A stretch of DNA of 32,492 nucleotides from an uncultured Rhodospirillales bacterium. Lineage in GTDB: Bacteria > Pseudomonadota > Alphaproteobacteria > Acetobacterales > Acetobacteraceae. The notes below the pieces were generated by a model. It saw only the letters and a program-made list of their open reading frames with translations, ran no database searches and had not been told where the DNA came from. The stretch lies in contig CAIYCW010000043.1 in assembly GCA_903924855.1 (NCBI GenBank), positions 1 to 32,492 on the forward strand, given 5' to 3'. This document shows positions 1 through 8,006 of the stretch, piece by piece. Position 1 is the first letter of the stretch, and each line of letters begins with the position of its first letter. The position numbers and the translations under genes were made by a program.

Positions 1-226
1 CAAGAAAAGCACCTTCTTTTTGTGAACAAAAAGAAGCAAAAAAACTTTTATCCTTTAGCCCCCCGTCATTGCGAGAAGCCGAAGGCGACGTGGCAATCCA
101 TCGCAATGCCACAGCGAACCTCAACAGCTTCATCACCCGTAGGGCGGAAGCCGAAGGCCTCCGCCACACACGGATCAACCAAGAAAAGCACCCTCTTTTT
201 GTAAAGAAAACGAAGCAAAAAACTTT
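1..226. repeat. Non-coding direct repeat and palindromes at the left edge
   Basis: About 45 bases near the start (1-52) recur imperfectly at 180-228: both begin AAGAAAAGCACC, run through a T-rich then A-rich stretch and end in an AAACTTT block. The first copy holds a perfect inverted repeat, CTTCTTTTTGT at 13-23 and its complement at 26-36 with a 2-base loop. Between the copies lies a different repeat-like stretch (about 66-115) with CGTCATTGCGAG and GGCAATCCA, a pattern that recurs between genes in many bacteria. Short ORFs here have no recognisable protein signature. I read the stretch up to the ubiG stop as dispersed non-coding repeats; the family is not named. Confidence 0.6.
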
Positions 227-277
227 ACCCGCCGAACACCCGCCCCGTGGCCCCTGACGCCCCCCTCCCGCGAAGGC

Positions 278-985
278 TCAGACCATCGCCGCCACGATGT
301 AGTTCACCGACAGGTCCCGGCTTTCCTGCCATTCACCGCGAAACGGGTTGAACCGCATGCCCGCGGTGTCGGTCACCAAGCCGCCGGCCTCGCGCAGCAT
401 CCGCGCCAGCTCCTCCGGCCGGATAAACTGGCGATAGCGATGCGTTCCCACCGGCAGCAGGCGCAGCAGATACTCGGCACCGATCTTGGCCATCGCATAG
501 GATTGCGGCGTGCGGTTCAGCGTCGACAGGAACAGCAGTCCGCCCGGCGCCAGCAACCCCGCCAGATCGGCCACGAAACGCTGAGGGTCCGCCACGTGCT
601 CGATCACCTCAAGCGCTGTGACCGCCTGAAACCGCGCGCCCTCCGCCAGCAGCGCCTCGGCCGTGCCGCAGCGATAGGCAAGCCGGGCCCCCGGCGCATG
701 CAGCAAGGCATGCGCCTTGGCCGCGGCAATCGCCTCGGCCGCCGCATCCACACCGGTCACATCATGCCCGGCACGGGCCAGCGCCTCGGCGGCCAGCCCC
801 GCGCCACAGCCAATGTCGAGCAACCGCACCGGCGCTGCGAACCGCGCCTTCAACCGCTGGTCGATCCAACCGATGCGCAGCGGATTCATCGCATGCAGCG
901 GCGCCATCGGCCCGCTCGGGTCCCACCATTGATCGGCCAAAGCCCCAAACCGCGCCACCTCGTCGCCGATCACGCTGCTCTGCAT
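278..985 (-). CDS. ubiG: Ubiquinone biosynthesis O-methyltransferase UbiG
   Basis: SAM-dependent methyltransferase that performs both O-methylations in ubiquinone synthesis, acting at the cytoplasmic membrane face. The 235-residue product has the usual UbiG length. It shows a class I motif I (LLDIGCGAGLAAEAL, near residue 55), the substrate-side segment DQWWDPSGPMAPLHAMNP near the N-terminus, and the conserved block STLNRTPQSYAMAKIGAEYL followed by GTHRYRQFI, which is typical of alphaproteobacterial UbiG. An upstream ATG at 997 has its purine stretch too close. The ATG at 985 has GGAAG about 7 bases ahead and is preferred. It lies about 85 bases downstream of the histidine kinase on the same strand and may be read through from it, though no functional link is evident. 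Confidence 0.93.
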   Translation of the reverse strand: MQSSVIGDEVARFGALADQWWDPSGPMAPLHAMNPLRIGWIDQRLKARFAAPVRLLDIGCGAGLAAEALARAGHDVTGVDAAAEAIAAAKAHALLHAPGARLAYRCGTAEALLAEGARFQAVTALEVIEHVADPQRFVADLAGLLAPGGLLFLSTLNRTPQSYAMAKIGAEYLLRLLPVGTHRYRQFIRPEELARMLREAGGLVTDTAGMRFNPFRGEWQESRDLSVNYIVAAMV

Positions 986-1071
986 GCTGTCTTCCATCCC
1001 TGACCGCGCGCCCCGCCTCTGCCCTGCCACGCAGCACATGGGCCCGCAATACCCCCGGGGCTAGATCGGGG

Positions 1072-3405
1072 CTAGATCGGGGCGTCCGCCGTCTGCTCCG
1101 CGGGCAGCGGGGAGTCGAGCGCATCGCGCAGCGCATGGGCCAGCTCGCTCTGGCGGAACGGCTTGCCCAGCAGCTTCACCGCCCCCAGCCCATGCGCCGC
1201 CCGCTCCCCATATTCGGTGAAGCCCGAGGTCAGCAGCAGGCGAAGCTGCGGATGGGTGCGCCTGGCCTGCTCGGCCAGGGCAAACCCGTCCATGCCGCCC
1301 GGCATCACCACGTCGCTGAACATCAGATCGATGTGGCGCCCGCTTTCCAGCACCGCCAGCGCCTGCTGCGGGCTGTTCGCCTCGATGATCTCATAGCCAA
1401 GCTGGATCAGCAGGTCGGTTGCGATCATCCGCACCGCGTCATTGTCTTCCACCACCAGGATCGTCTCGCGGCCACCGATCACGGCGGATGGCGCGGCCGG
1501 GGCGGCTTCCACCTCCACCTCGCCGGCGCTGCGCGGCAGATGCAGGCAGAAGGTGGTGCCCTGGCCGGGCACCGAGGTGACGGTGATATGCCCGCCCGAC
1601 TGGCGGATGAAGCCGAACACCATCGAAAGCCCAAGACCGGTGCCATGGCCCTCCGCCTTGGTGGTGAAGAACGGCTCGAAGATCCGCTCCACCACATCGG
1701 GCGGCATGCCCACGCCGGTGTCGCTCACGGTGATCTGCACGAATTCGCCTGGCTGCACATCCGGCCGGCCGCGGGCCTCGGCCGCCGTCACCACCACGTT
1801 GCGGGTGACGATGGTCAGCTCGCCGCCCAGCGGCATGGCGTCGCGCGCATTGGTCGCCAGATTGGCGATCGCCGTCTCAAGCCGTGTCGCATCGGTGTTC
1901 ACCGGCCAGATCTCAGCCCCCAGATCGAGATGGATCTGAATGCTCTCGCCCAGCATGGCGCCAAGCAGATCGGTGATCGAGCGGATCCAGGTGTTCACCG
2001 TGATCAGCCGTGGCGCCAGTGGCTGCCTGCGGGCGAAAGCGAGCAGCTGCGAGATCAGGCTGGCGCCGCGCAGCGAGGCGTGCAGCGCACGTCCCGCATG
2101 TTCGCGCACCTGCTCCACATCGTCCGTGCGGCTGAGCAGGAATTCCAGGTTCAGCGAGATCACCGACAGCAGATTGTTGAAGTCATGCGCCATGCCGCCG
2201 GTCAGATTGCCGATCGCCTCCATCTTCTGCGCATGCGCCAGCTGAACCTCGGCAATCCGCTGTTCGGAGATGTCCGAATAGGTGGCAACCCAGCCGCCCC
2301 CCAGCATCGGCTGGTGCGACACCGCAATGGCCCAGATCGTGCCATCCTTGCCGGCATCCGCATGCTGGCCTTCCACAAAGAAAGCGCCCGGGCTGCGCTC
2401 GACGATCATCGTCTCCTGCACGCCGCGCATCCGCGCGATCATCTCTGGATCACAGCGCCCGGTGGCCGCCATCAGATCGAACATGTCGTCATAGACCGTG
2501 CCGCTCGGCAGATTGGGCAGGCGGAACAGCTCGTGGAACTGCTGGTTGGCCACGATCAACCCGCCATCGGCGCCCACCATGCACAGCGCCTGCGACATGT
2601 TGTTGAGCGCGGCATCGAAGCGTGTGTTCTGCAGCGCCAGCTCACGGTCGCGCGCCTGCAGGGCGCGGTTCTGCTGTTGGATCTCCTCGGCCGCCCGGCG
2701 GGTCTCGTGGTTGGCGATGCCCAGCTCATGGCCGGTGCGGCGCAGATCAACCACCAGATCACCCACCTCGCGATGCGCGCGGGTCAGCATGCGGTTGTTC
2801 AGGCCGAGCACCACGATCAAAAACAGGCAGCTTCCCAGCAGCGTCACCTGCAGGCCGGAGAAGATGTATTGCAGGTTGCGCAGCTGGCGCAGGTCTTCCG
2901 CCACCAGATCGCCGCCATTGTCATGCGCGGCACCGGCCAACTGCGACATCGGCGATTGCATGGGGCTGAACATGCGCGCCAGCTTCAGCGCCACACCGGG
3001 CTGATCGGCCTGGTCGATCAGCTTGTCGGCCGCCTTCATCGTCGCGCGCAGCTGATCGACGATCTGCAGCAGATCGGGCTGGGTGCGGATCATCGCCCCC
3101 ACCTCACCATTGGTCAGCACCGAGATGCGGTTGGCCACGATATCGTAGCGGATCTGCGCCTCGGTCGGATCGGCCTTCGGGCCGGACGCCGCAAGCTCAG
3201 CCAGGGCGGTCTCCAGCTTGGCCACCTCAAGGGCGGCCTGGCTGATCGCCCAGGTGGTGTTGTAGCGCGACAATTCGGCAAATTCGCGCTGACGGTCGCG
3301 GATCAGCAGCCCCAGATAGACGCTGGCCACGAAGATCGCCAGCATCGCCAGGCCGAACACCACGGTGAACACGCGCGGCTTCACCCACCGTGCGGCCGAT
3401 GCCAT
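1072..3405 (-). CDS. Membrane hybrid histidine kinase with PAS and receiver domains
   Basis: Two-component sensor kinase of about 777 residues. Order: a membrane segment near residues 8-30 (VFTVVFGLAMLAIFVASVYL), a roughly 150-residue extracytoplasmic region, a second membrane segment (QVTLLGSCLFLIVVLGL), a coiled-coil linker rich in Arg, Glu and Gln, a PAS domain (FDAALNNMSQALCMVGADG), a HisKA domain with phospho-acceptor His in GGMAHDFNNLL, an ATPase domain (N-box LATNARDAM; VSDTGVGMPP; GTGLGLSMVFGF) and a C-terminal receiver (ILVVEDND, phospho-Asp in FSDVVMPG, Lys in LGKPF). The H-box resembles that of CckA-like kinases. The ATG at 3405 follows GGAGG closely; a longer frame to 3489 would overlap the upstream gene and put extra residues ahead of the first membrane segment. 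No separate output regulator or Hpt protein is adjacent. It follows the gene at 3459-4013 and is probably co-transcribed with it. Confidence 0.88.
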   Translation of the reverse strand: MASAARWVKPRVFTVVFGLAMLAIFVASVYLGLLIRDRQREFAELSRYNTTWAISQAALEVAKLETALAELAASGPKADPTEAQIRYDIVANRISVLTNGEVGAMIRTQPDLLQIVDQLRATMKAADKLIDQADQPGVALKLARMFSPMQSPMSQLAGAAHDNGGDLVAEDLRQLRNLQYIFSGLQVTLLGSCLFLIVVLGLNNRMLTRAHREVGDLVVDLRRTGHELGIANHETRRAAEEIQQQNRALQARDRELALQNTRFDAALNNMSQALCMVGADGGLIVANQQFHELFRLPNLPSGTVYDDMFDLMAATGRCDPEMIARMRGVQETMIVERSPGAFFVEGQHADAGKDGTIWAIAVSHQPMLGGGWVATYSDISEQRIAEVQLAHAQKMEAIGNLTGGMAHDFNNLLSVISLNLEFLLSRTDDVEQVREHAGRALHASLRGASLISQLLAFARRQPLAPRLITVNTWIRSITDLLGAMLGESIQIHLDLGAEIWPVNTDATRLETAIANLATNARDAMPLGGELTIVTRNVVVTAAEARGRPDVQPGEFVQITVSDTGVGMPPDVVERIFEPFFTTKAEGHGTGLGLSMVFGFIRQSGGHITVTSVPGQGTTFCLHLPRSAGEVEVEAAPAAPSAVIGGRETILVVEDNDAVRMIATDLLIQLGYEIIEANSPQQALAVLESGRHIDLMFSDVVMPGGMDGFALAEQARRTHPQLRLLLTSGFTEYGERAAHGLGAVKLLGKPFRQSELAHALRDALDSPLPAEQTADAPI

Positions 3406-3458
3406 GGCCTCCGGTTCGATCGATGCAAGCGGCCGTTCCAGCCCGGCCCCGCCCGCTC

Positions 3459-4013
3459 CTACTTGATGACGAATTGCGCCACCTGCCATGCGGACCGACC
3501 ATAATATTTCTGCTGTTGGAGCTCAGGATCGCTGTCGTACGGATAGACCACGAAAAGCGGACCCTTGTCGCGGACCGCCATGTAGGCGCCATCGCGCTTC
3601 AGCGCCAGAATCGGATGATACTGCGCCAGATCCGCCATCGGGATGCTGGTGTGATAGTCGTTCAGCGCAACCGCCTCGATCGTGTCGCCCCGCGCGCCGC
3701 AGGCCGCCATCACGGCGGTCATCAGCGGGCCTTCGAAGGTGACGATGCCGTTGTCCCATTTCGTGTGGGTGGAGATCGTCTTCATCCCCATCGCTTCCAG
3801 CATGGGGCGGTCGAACTGGGCGGTGTCGCCGACATTGTGGATGTCGATCTTGCCGGAGATGGTCAGGATCGGCCGGTCGGTGGGAGCCGCCAGCGCCGCC
3901 CGGGCGCGCTGCGGCAGACCCAGACCAAATACCAGACCCGCGCCACCGGCAATCATAGCGCTGCCGAACATCCGTCGTGTGCAGGAGCGATGCAATTCTG
4001 TTCGATCAATCAT
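3459..4013 (-). CDS. Exported sulfite-oxidase-fold (molybdopterin-binding-like) protein lacking the Mo-ligand Cys
   Basis: A 184-residue protein with a twin-arginine-like signal (TRRMFGSAMIAGG... QRARA, cleavage near residue 39) and a single domain of the oxidoreductase molybdopterin-binding family (LTISGKI, WDNGIVTFEGPLMTAVM, ALNDYHTSIPMADL, GPLFVVYPYDSD, RSAWQV). In catalytic members a Cys sits at the end of the strand before the W...G segment and binds molybdenum. Here that stretch reads TISTHTKW, and the only mature-region Cys is elsewhere (MAACGARGD). A catalytic sulfite oxidase role is therefore unlikely. Homologues of this small family are, from memory, often next to sensor kinases or GGDEF proteins, as here. 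The ATG at 4013 has GGAAGG upstream. The gene ends 53 bases before the kinase start, so a ligand-binding partner of the kinase is a reasonable inference. Its substrate is unknown. Confidence 0.8.
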   Translation of the reverse strand: MIDRTELHRSCTRRMFGSAMIAGGAGLVFGLGLPQRARAALAAPTDRPILTISGKIDIHNVGDTAQFDRPMLEAMGMKTISTHTKWDNGIVTFEGPLMTAVMAACGARGDTIEAVALNDYHTSIPMADLAQYHPILALKRDGAYMAVRDKGPLFVVYPYDSDPELQQQKYYGRSAWQVAQFVIK

Positions 4014-4071
4014 TACATTGCCTTCCCAGCTGCTTGACCGTCACCACTATATCATGCCTGTTCTCCGCCGA

Positions 4072-4100
4072 TTGCGATACCTGCTATTAACACCTAAATT
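4072..4100 (+). promoter_or_regulatory. Possible sigma70 promoter for lysC
   Basis: TTGCGA at 4072-4077 and TAAATT at 4095-4100 are separated by 17 bases, in the AT-richest part of the gap between two divergent genes. If used, it would give a leader of about 140 bases before lysC. That leader holds a GC-rich inverted repeat (GCCCGGC-TT-GCCGGGC, about 4127-4142) and a run of six T near 4221. Assigned by eye only. Confidence 0.3.
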
Positions 4101-4159
4101 GAAACGAAATAATCTGGCCGCCGAGCAGGCCCGGCTTGCCGGGCGGGCTGTGGGTTTGT

Positions 4160-4267
4160 ATGGAACCGCTCCGCTGTGCGCGATCGGCCCGGATCAAGGC
4201 CCGCTTTGCCGTGGCGGTGATTTTTTCTCTGATCTGGCAAGGCGTTGAATGTCGCGTATCGTTATGA
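4160..4267 (+). CDS. Possible 35-residue leader ORF overlapping the lysC start
   Basis: An ATG at 4160 opens 35 codons that end at 4267, out of frame with lysC and overlapping its first codons. The product has an Arg/Lys-rich N-terminus ([15 protein letters not shown]) followed by a hydrophobic stretch ([11 protein letters not shown]). There is no strong ribosome-binding site and no lysine-rich run of the kind used in classical attenuation. It could be a coupling leader peptide or chance. Confidence 0.15.
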   Translation: MEPLRCARSARIKARFAVAVIFSLIWQGVECRVSL

Positions 4268-5481
4268 AATTCGGGGGCACATCTGTCGCCGATCTCGATC
4301 GCATCCGCTCGGTGGCAAACCGCGTCAAGCGTGAGGTGGATGCGGGCCATGAGGTGGCGGTGGTGGTCTCCGCCATGGCCGGCACCACCAACCAGCTCGT
4401 CGCCTGGTGCCAGGCCCTGTCGCCGCTGCACGATGCGCGCGAATACGACGCCGTGGTCGCCACCGGCGAGCAGGTCACCTCCGGCCTGATGGCCATCGCC
4501 CTGCAGGAGATCGGCGTGGACGCGCGCTCCTGGCAAGGCTGGCAGATCCCGCTGCGCACCGATGGCGCCCATGGCCGCGCCCGCATCGAGGGCGTGGATG
4601 GCGATCTGCTGATCGCGCGCATGCAGCAGGGCCAGGTGCCGGTGGTGGCAGGCTTCCAGGGCGTGGGGCCGGACAACCGCACCACCACCCTCGGCCGTGG
4701 CGGCTCGGACACGTCGGCCGTCGCACTCGCCGCTGCCGTGAAGGCGGATCGCTGTGATATCTACACCGATGTGGACGGGGTCTACACCACCGACCCCCGC
4801 ATCGTGCCGCGCGCGCGCAAGCTGGCGCGCATCGCCTATGAGGAGATGCTCGAACTCGCCTCCGTCGGGGCCAAGGTGCTGCAGACCCGCAGCGTGGAAC
4901 TGGCGATGAAGGAGCGGGTGCGGGTTCAGGTTCTGTCGAGTTTTGCCGACGCGTCGGGCGATGCACTGCCCGGGTCGCTGGTCGTGGATGAGGATGAGAT
5001 CGTGGAAAAGGAAATCGTGGCGGGCATCGCCTATTCGCGCGACGAGGCGAAGGTCACCGTGCGGCACGTGCCGGACCGTCCCGGCATCGCCGCCGGCATC
5101 TTCGGCCCGCTTTCGGAAGCCGGCATCAACGTCGACATGATCGTGCAGAACGTCTCGGCGGAGGGCTCCACCGACATGACCTTCACGCTCAGCCGCACCG
5201 ACCTGCCGCGCGCCCAGGCCGTGCTGGCCGATCTCAAGCCCAGCCTTGGCTACAGCGAGATCCTGGCCGACCAGAACGTGGCGAAGATCTCCGTCGTGGG
5301 CGTCGGCATGCGCAGCCATGCCGGCGTCGCCGCCACCATGTTCCGCACCCTCTCCGAGAAGTCGATCAACATCCAGGTCATCTCCACCAGCGAGATCAAG
5401 GTCAGCGTGCTGATCGGGGCGGACTACACAGAGCTTGCGGTGCGCGCCCTGCACAGCGCCTATGGGCTTGATGCCAACTGA
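4249..5481 (+). CDS. lysC: Aspartate kinase LysC
   Basis: Phosphorylates aspartate in the cytoplasm, the first step towards lysine, threonine, methionine and diaminopimelate. The 410 residues match the monofunctional aspartokinase length. The N-terminus [15 protein letters not shown] carries the kinase signature; further kinase motifs are [40 protein letters not shown] and [14 protein letters not shown]. Two C-terminal ACT domains follow (around residues 265-340, [21 protein letters not shown], and 345-410, [16 protein letters not shown]...), the usual site of feedback by lysine/threonine. The downstream gene starts one base past the lysC stop, so the pair is probably translationally coupled. 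A 235-base gap upstream separates it from the divergent gene at 3459-4013. Confidence 0.96.
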   Translation: MSRIVMKFGGTSVADLDRIRSVANRVKREVDAGHEVAVVVSAMAGTTNQLVAWCQALSPLHDAREYDAVVATGEQVTSGLMAIALQEIGVDARSWQGWQIPLRTDGAHGRARIEGVDGDLLIARMQQGQVPVVAGFQGVGPDNRTTTLGRGGSDTSAVALAAAVKADRCDIYTDVDGVYTTDPRIVPRARKLARIAYEEMLELASVGAKVLQTRSVELAMKERVRVQVLSSFADASGDALPGSLVVDEDEIVEKEIVAGIAYSRDEAKVTVRHVPDRPGIAAGIFGPLSEAGINVDMIVQNVSAEGSTDMTFTLSRTDLPRAQAVLADLKPSLGYSEILADQNVAKISVVGVGMRSHAGVAATMFRTLSEKSINIQVISTSEIKVSVLIGADYTELAVRALHSAYGLDAN

Positions 5482-5482
5482 C

Positions 5483-6505
5483 ATGACCTCCCCGTCCCGT
5501 TCCCATCTCGACCAGCTCTGGGCGCGCGGCACCGCGTTCCTCGGAAGCCAGGTCGCGATCATGGGCGGGGCGATGAGCTGGGTCAGCGAGCGCAACCTCG
5601 TCGCCGCCATCTCCAATGCCGGCGGCTTCGGCGTGCTCGCCTGCGGCTCGATGAACCCGGCCCTGCTGGACGCCGAGATCACCGCCACCAAGGCGCTGAC
5701 CTCCAAGCCGTTCGGCGTCAACCTGATCACCATGCACCCGCAGCTGCTGGACCTGATCACGGTCTGCCACGCGCATCAGGTCAGCCACATCGTGCTCGCC
5801 GGCGGCCTGCCGCCCGGCCCCGCCGCCCGCGCGGTGAAGGATGGCGGCGCCAGGCTGATCTGCTTCGCCCCGGCCCTCGTCATGGCCCGCCGCCTGGTCC
5901 GCACCGGGGCGGACGCGCTGGTGATCGAAGGCTCCGAGGCCGGCGGCCATATCGGCCCTGTCTCGCTCACCGTGCTCGCCCAGGAGATCCTGCCGCATGT
6001 GAAGGAGATCCCGATCTTCGTCGCCGGCGGCATCGGCCGCGGTGAGGCCATCCTGTCCTTCCTGGAAATGGGCGCCTCCGGGGCCCAGCTCGGCACACGG
6101 TTTGCGGCGTCCCGCGAGAGCATCGCCCATCCCAACTTCAAAAAGGCCTTCATCGCCGCCAATGCGCGCGACGCACGACCCTCCGTGCAGATCGACGACA
6201 ATTTCCCGGTCATCCCGGTGCGCGGCCTGGTCAACGAGGGCACCAAGCGCTTCATGGCGCATCAGGCGGAAACCATCGCAAAATTCCAATCCGGTGAGCT
6301 GTCGCGTGAGGCCGCCCAGCTTTCCATCGAGCATTTCTGGGCCGGCGCCCTGCGCCGCGCGGTCATCGAAGGCGATGTCGAGCACGGCTCCGTCATGGCC
6401 GGGCAGTCGGTCGGCATGGTCGCCGCCGAGCAGAGCATCGCCGAGATCATCGCCGAACTGGTCGATCAGGCCACCGCAGCGCTCGCGCAGCGCGGGCACG
6501 CCTGA
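5483..6505 (+). CDS. Nitronate monooxygenase / FabK-like FMN enzyme
   Basis: TIM-barrel flavoprotein of about 340 residues, related to nitronate monooxygenase (2-nitropropane dioxygenase) and FabK enoyl-ACP reductase. Visible signatures: the N-terminal LGSQVAIMGGAMSWVSERNL loop, SNAGGFGVLACGSM, the His-containing VIEGSEAGGHIGPVSLT segment that holds flavin and a catalytic His, and the phosphate-binding VAGGIGRGEAI...GASGAQLGTRF. The ATG at 5483 begins one base after the lysC stop; an ATG at 5471 inside the lysC end is an alternative. Substrate cannot be told: the nitronate label is the family default and a role in the lysC pathway is not implied by sequence. It ends 42 bases before a convergent gene. 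Confidence 0.87.
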   Translation: MTSPSRSHLDQLWARGTAFLGSQVAIMGGAMSWVSERNLVAAISNAGGFGVLACGSMNPALLDAEITATKALTSKPFGVNLITMHPQLLDLITVCHAHQVSHIVLAGGLPPGPAARAVKDGGARLICFAPALVMARRLVRTGADALVIEGSEAGGHIGPVSLTVLAQEILPHVKEIPIFVAGGIGRGEAILSFLEMGASGAQLGTRFAASRESIAHPNFKKAFIAANARDARPSVQIDDNFPVIPVRGLVNEGTKRFMAHQAETIAKFQSGELSREAAQLSIEHFWAGALRRAVIEGDVEHGSVMAGQSVGMVAAEQSIAEIIAELVDQATAALAQRGHA

Positions 6506-6547
6506 GGCACGCACGGCCCCCAAGCCGCATCCTGCCTGCCCGTCCTG

Positions 6548-7024
6548 CTACCGCGTCACCACCTGGTTGCGGCCGGAATTCTTCGCCTGATACAGCGCCT
6601 TGTCCGCCTCGGCGATCACCTCATCGCTGGTGATGCACCCTGCCCCCAGGCTCGTGACACCAAAGCTCGACGTCACCTTCAGCGGAGGATCGCCAGGGAC
6701 CACCATCTCCTCGATCATCACACGAAACCGCTCCGCGGTGGCCGCCGCCTGCGTCAGCGATGCGCGCGGCAGCAGCAGCGCGAACTCCTCCCCGCCCAGC
6801 CGGCCGAACGACTCGCTGGTGCGCATGGCATCGCTGCAGTTCATCGCCAGATGCCGCAACACAAGATCGCCCGCTTGATGGCCATGCACGTCGTTGATCT
6901 GCTTGAAATGGTCGATATCGAACATCACCAGGCTGGCCGGCGTGCCACTGCGCCGATAATCCGACAATGCCCGGTCCAGCTCGGCCACAAAGGCGCGGCG
7001 GGTCCAGGCGGCCCCAATGTTCAA
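6548..7024 (-). pseudogene. Truncated GGDEF (diguanylate cyclase) domain, TTG start, behind metF
   Basis: 158 codons cover most of a GGDEF domain: TRRAFVAELDRAL, Mg-site FDIDHFKQINDVHGHQAGD, the active loop GRLGGEEFALLLP, and the C-terminal ADKALYQAKNSGRNQV. The beginning of the domain (the usual DxLTG turn) and any sensor region are missing. The frame has no ATG or GTG; the only plausible start is TTG at 7024, eight bases past the metF stop, and the open frame runs only about 15 codons further upstream. The inhibitory I-site is RTSE instead of RxxD. The catalytic loop itself looks intact. I read this as a domain remnant joined to the 3' end of metF; translational coupling from metF could still make a stub protein. 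Confidence 0.7.
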
Positions 7025-7031
7025 CCGTGTG

Positions 7032-7991
7032 TCAGGCGGTCTTCGGACGCACGCCCAGAATATGGGCGATGGCGTAGGTCAGATCCGGCCGATTCAGCGT
7101 GTAGAAATGGAACTGGTCGATGCCGTTGGCCCGCAACAGCCGCACCTGTTCGGCCGCCACCACCGCCGCCACCATGCGCCGTGTTTCCGCATCATTCTCG
7201 GTGCCGTCGAACATATGGCCCAGCCAGTCCGGCACCGAGGCGCCACACATCGCCGAGAATTTCACCGCCTGCTGGAAGTTGGACACCGGCATGATGCCAG
7301 GGACGATCGGCGCCGTGATGCCGGCTGCGAGGCAGCGGTCCAGAAAGCGCAGATACACATCGGTGTCGAAGAAGTAGTTGGTGATCGCCCGCGTCGCCCC
7401 GGCATCCAGCTTGCGCTTCAGATTGTCGAGATCCGCCTCCGGGCTCAGCGCCTCCGGATGGGTCTCGGCATAGGCCGCGACACTGATCTCGAAATCGCCG
7501 ATGCGCTTCAGCCCCGCCACCAGATCGGCGGCATAGGCATAGCCATCCGGATGCGGCACGTAAGCCCCACCACCCGGCACATCGCCGCGCAACGCCACGA
7601 TATGGCGCACACCGGCATCCCAATAGCGCCGCGCCACCTCATCCACCTCCCCGCGCGAGGCGGCAACGCACGTGAGATGGGCGGCCGGCACCAGACCGGT
7701 CTCGGCCACAATGCGCGTGACGGTCTGGTGCGTGCGCTCGCGCGTGGAGCCGCCGGCACCGTAGGTGACGGAGACGAAGCGCGGCGAAAGCGGCTCCAGC
7801 CTGCGGATACAGGCCCAGAGCTGGGTCTCCAGCGCCTCGGTCTTGGGCGGGAAGAACTCGAAGGACAAAGCCGGCGGTGCCGCGCTCGAATCAAGCGGCG
7901 GCAGGCCGGCCAGGCGCGGGCCACGCAGCCAGGCCGGCAGCACATGGGCGGTGGGGACAGTGTCGGTCAGGAGGGCGTTGTCTAAGGTCAT
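7032..7991 (-). CDS. metF: 5,10-methylenetetrahydrofolate reductase MetF
   Basis: Flavoenzyme that reduces methylene-THF to methyl-THF, feeding methionine synthase. The 319 residues carry the family hallmarks: SFEFFPPKTEALETQLW, VSVTYGAGGSTRERT, HLTCVAASRGEVDE, VALRGDVPGG, DFEISVAAYAETHPEA, a Lys/Asp-rich segment LDNLKRKLDAGATRAITNYFFD, PGIMPVSNF and the C-terminal FHFYTLNRPDLTYAIAHIL. The ATG at 7991 (MTLDNALL) is chosen. An in-frame extension to 8045 has no ribosome-binding site and no family match. The start codon is the outer arm of an 18-bp palindrome (7989-8006), which suggests operator control and perhaps a leaderless or very short-leader mRNA. A truncated GGDEF gene follows within eight bases of the stop. 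Confidence 0.94.
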   Translation of the reverse strand: MTLDNALLTDTVPTAHVLPAWLRGPRLAGLPPLDSSAAPPALSFEFFPPKTEALETQLWACIRRLEPLSPRFVSVTYGAGGSTRERTHQTVTRIVAETGLVPAAHLTCVAASRGEVDEVARRYWDAGVRHIVALRGDVPGGGAYVPHPDGYAYAADLVAGLKRIGDFEISVAAYAETHPEALSPEADLDNLKRKLDAGATRAITNYFFDTDVYLRFLDRCLAAGITAPIVPGIMPVSNFQQAVKFSAMCGASVPDWLGHMFDGTENDAETRRMVAAVVAAEQVRLLRANGIDQFHFYTLNRPDLTYAIAHILGVRPKTA

Positions 7992-8006
7992 AAAGACATC
8001 TTTATG
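7989..8006. promoter_or_regulatory. 18-bp palindromic operator-like site over the metF start codon
   Basis: On the minus strand the site reads CATAAAGATGTCTTTATG: two perfect 8-base arms around a 2-base centre. The right arm contains the metF ATG. It sits in the gap between metF and the divergent mlaA. The form is like palindromes bound by dimeric helix-turn-helix regulators. ArsR-family methionine-cycle regulators (SahR/SamR type) are reported on AT-rich palindromes ahead of metF-type genes in Proteobacteria, but the match to their consensus is from memory and unverified. Confidence 0.55.

Noticed and set aside
1135-3504. 789-codon plus-strand ORF opposite the histidine kinase
   Set aside because: His/Gln/Arg-rich translation without any domain; the opposite strand encodes an unmistakable kinase. 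A GC-bias shadow.
4087-5760. 557-codon minus-strand ORF over lysC
   Set aside because: No domain, low-complexity Gly/Ala/His content; lysC on the plus strand explains the open frame.
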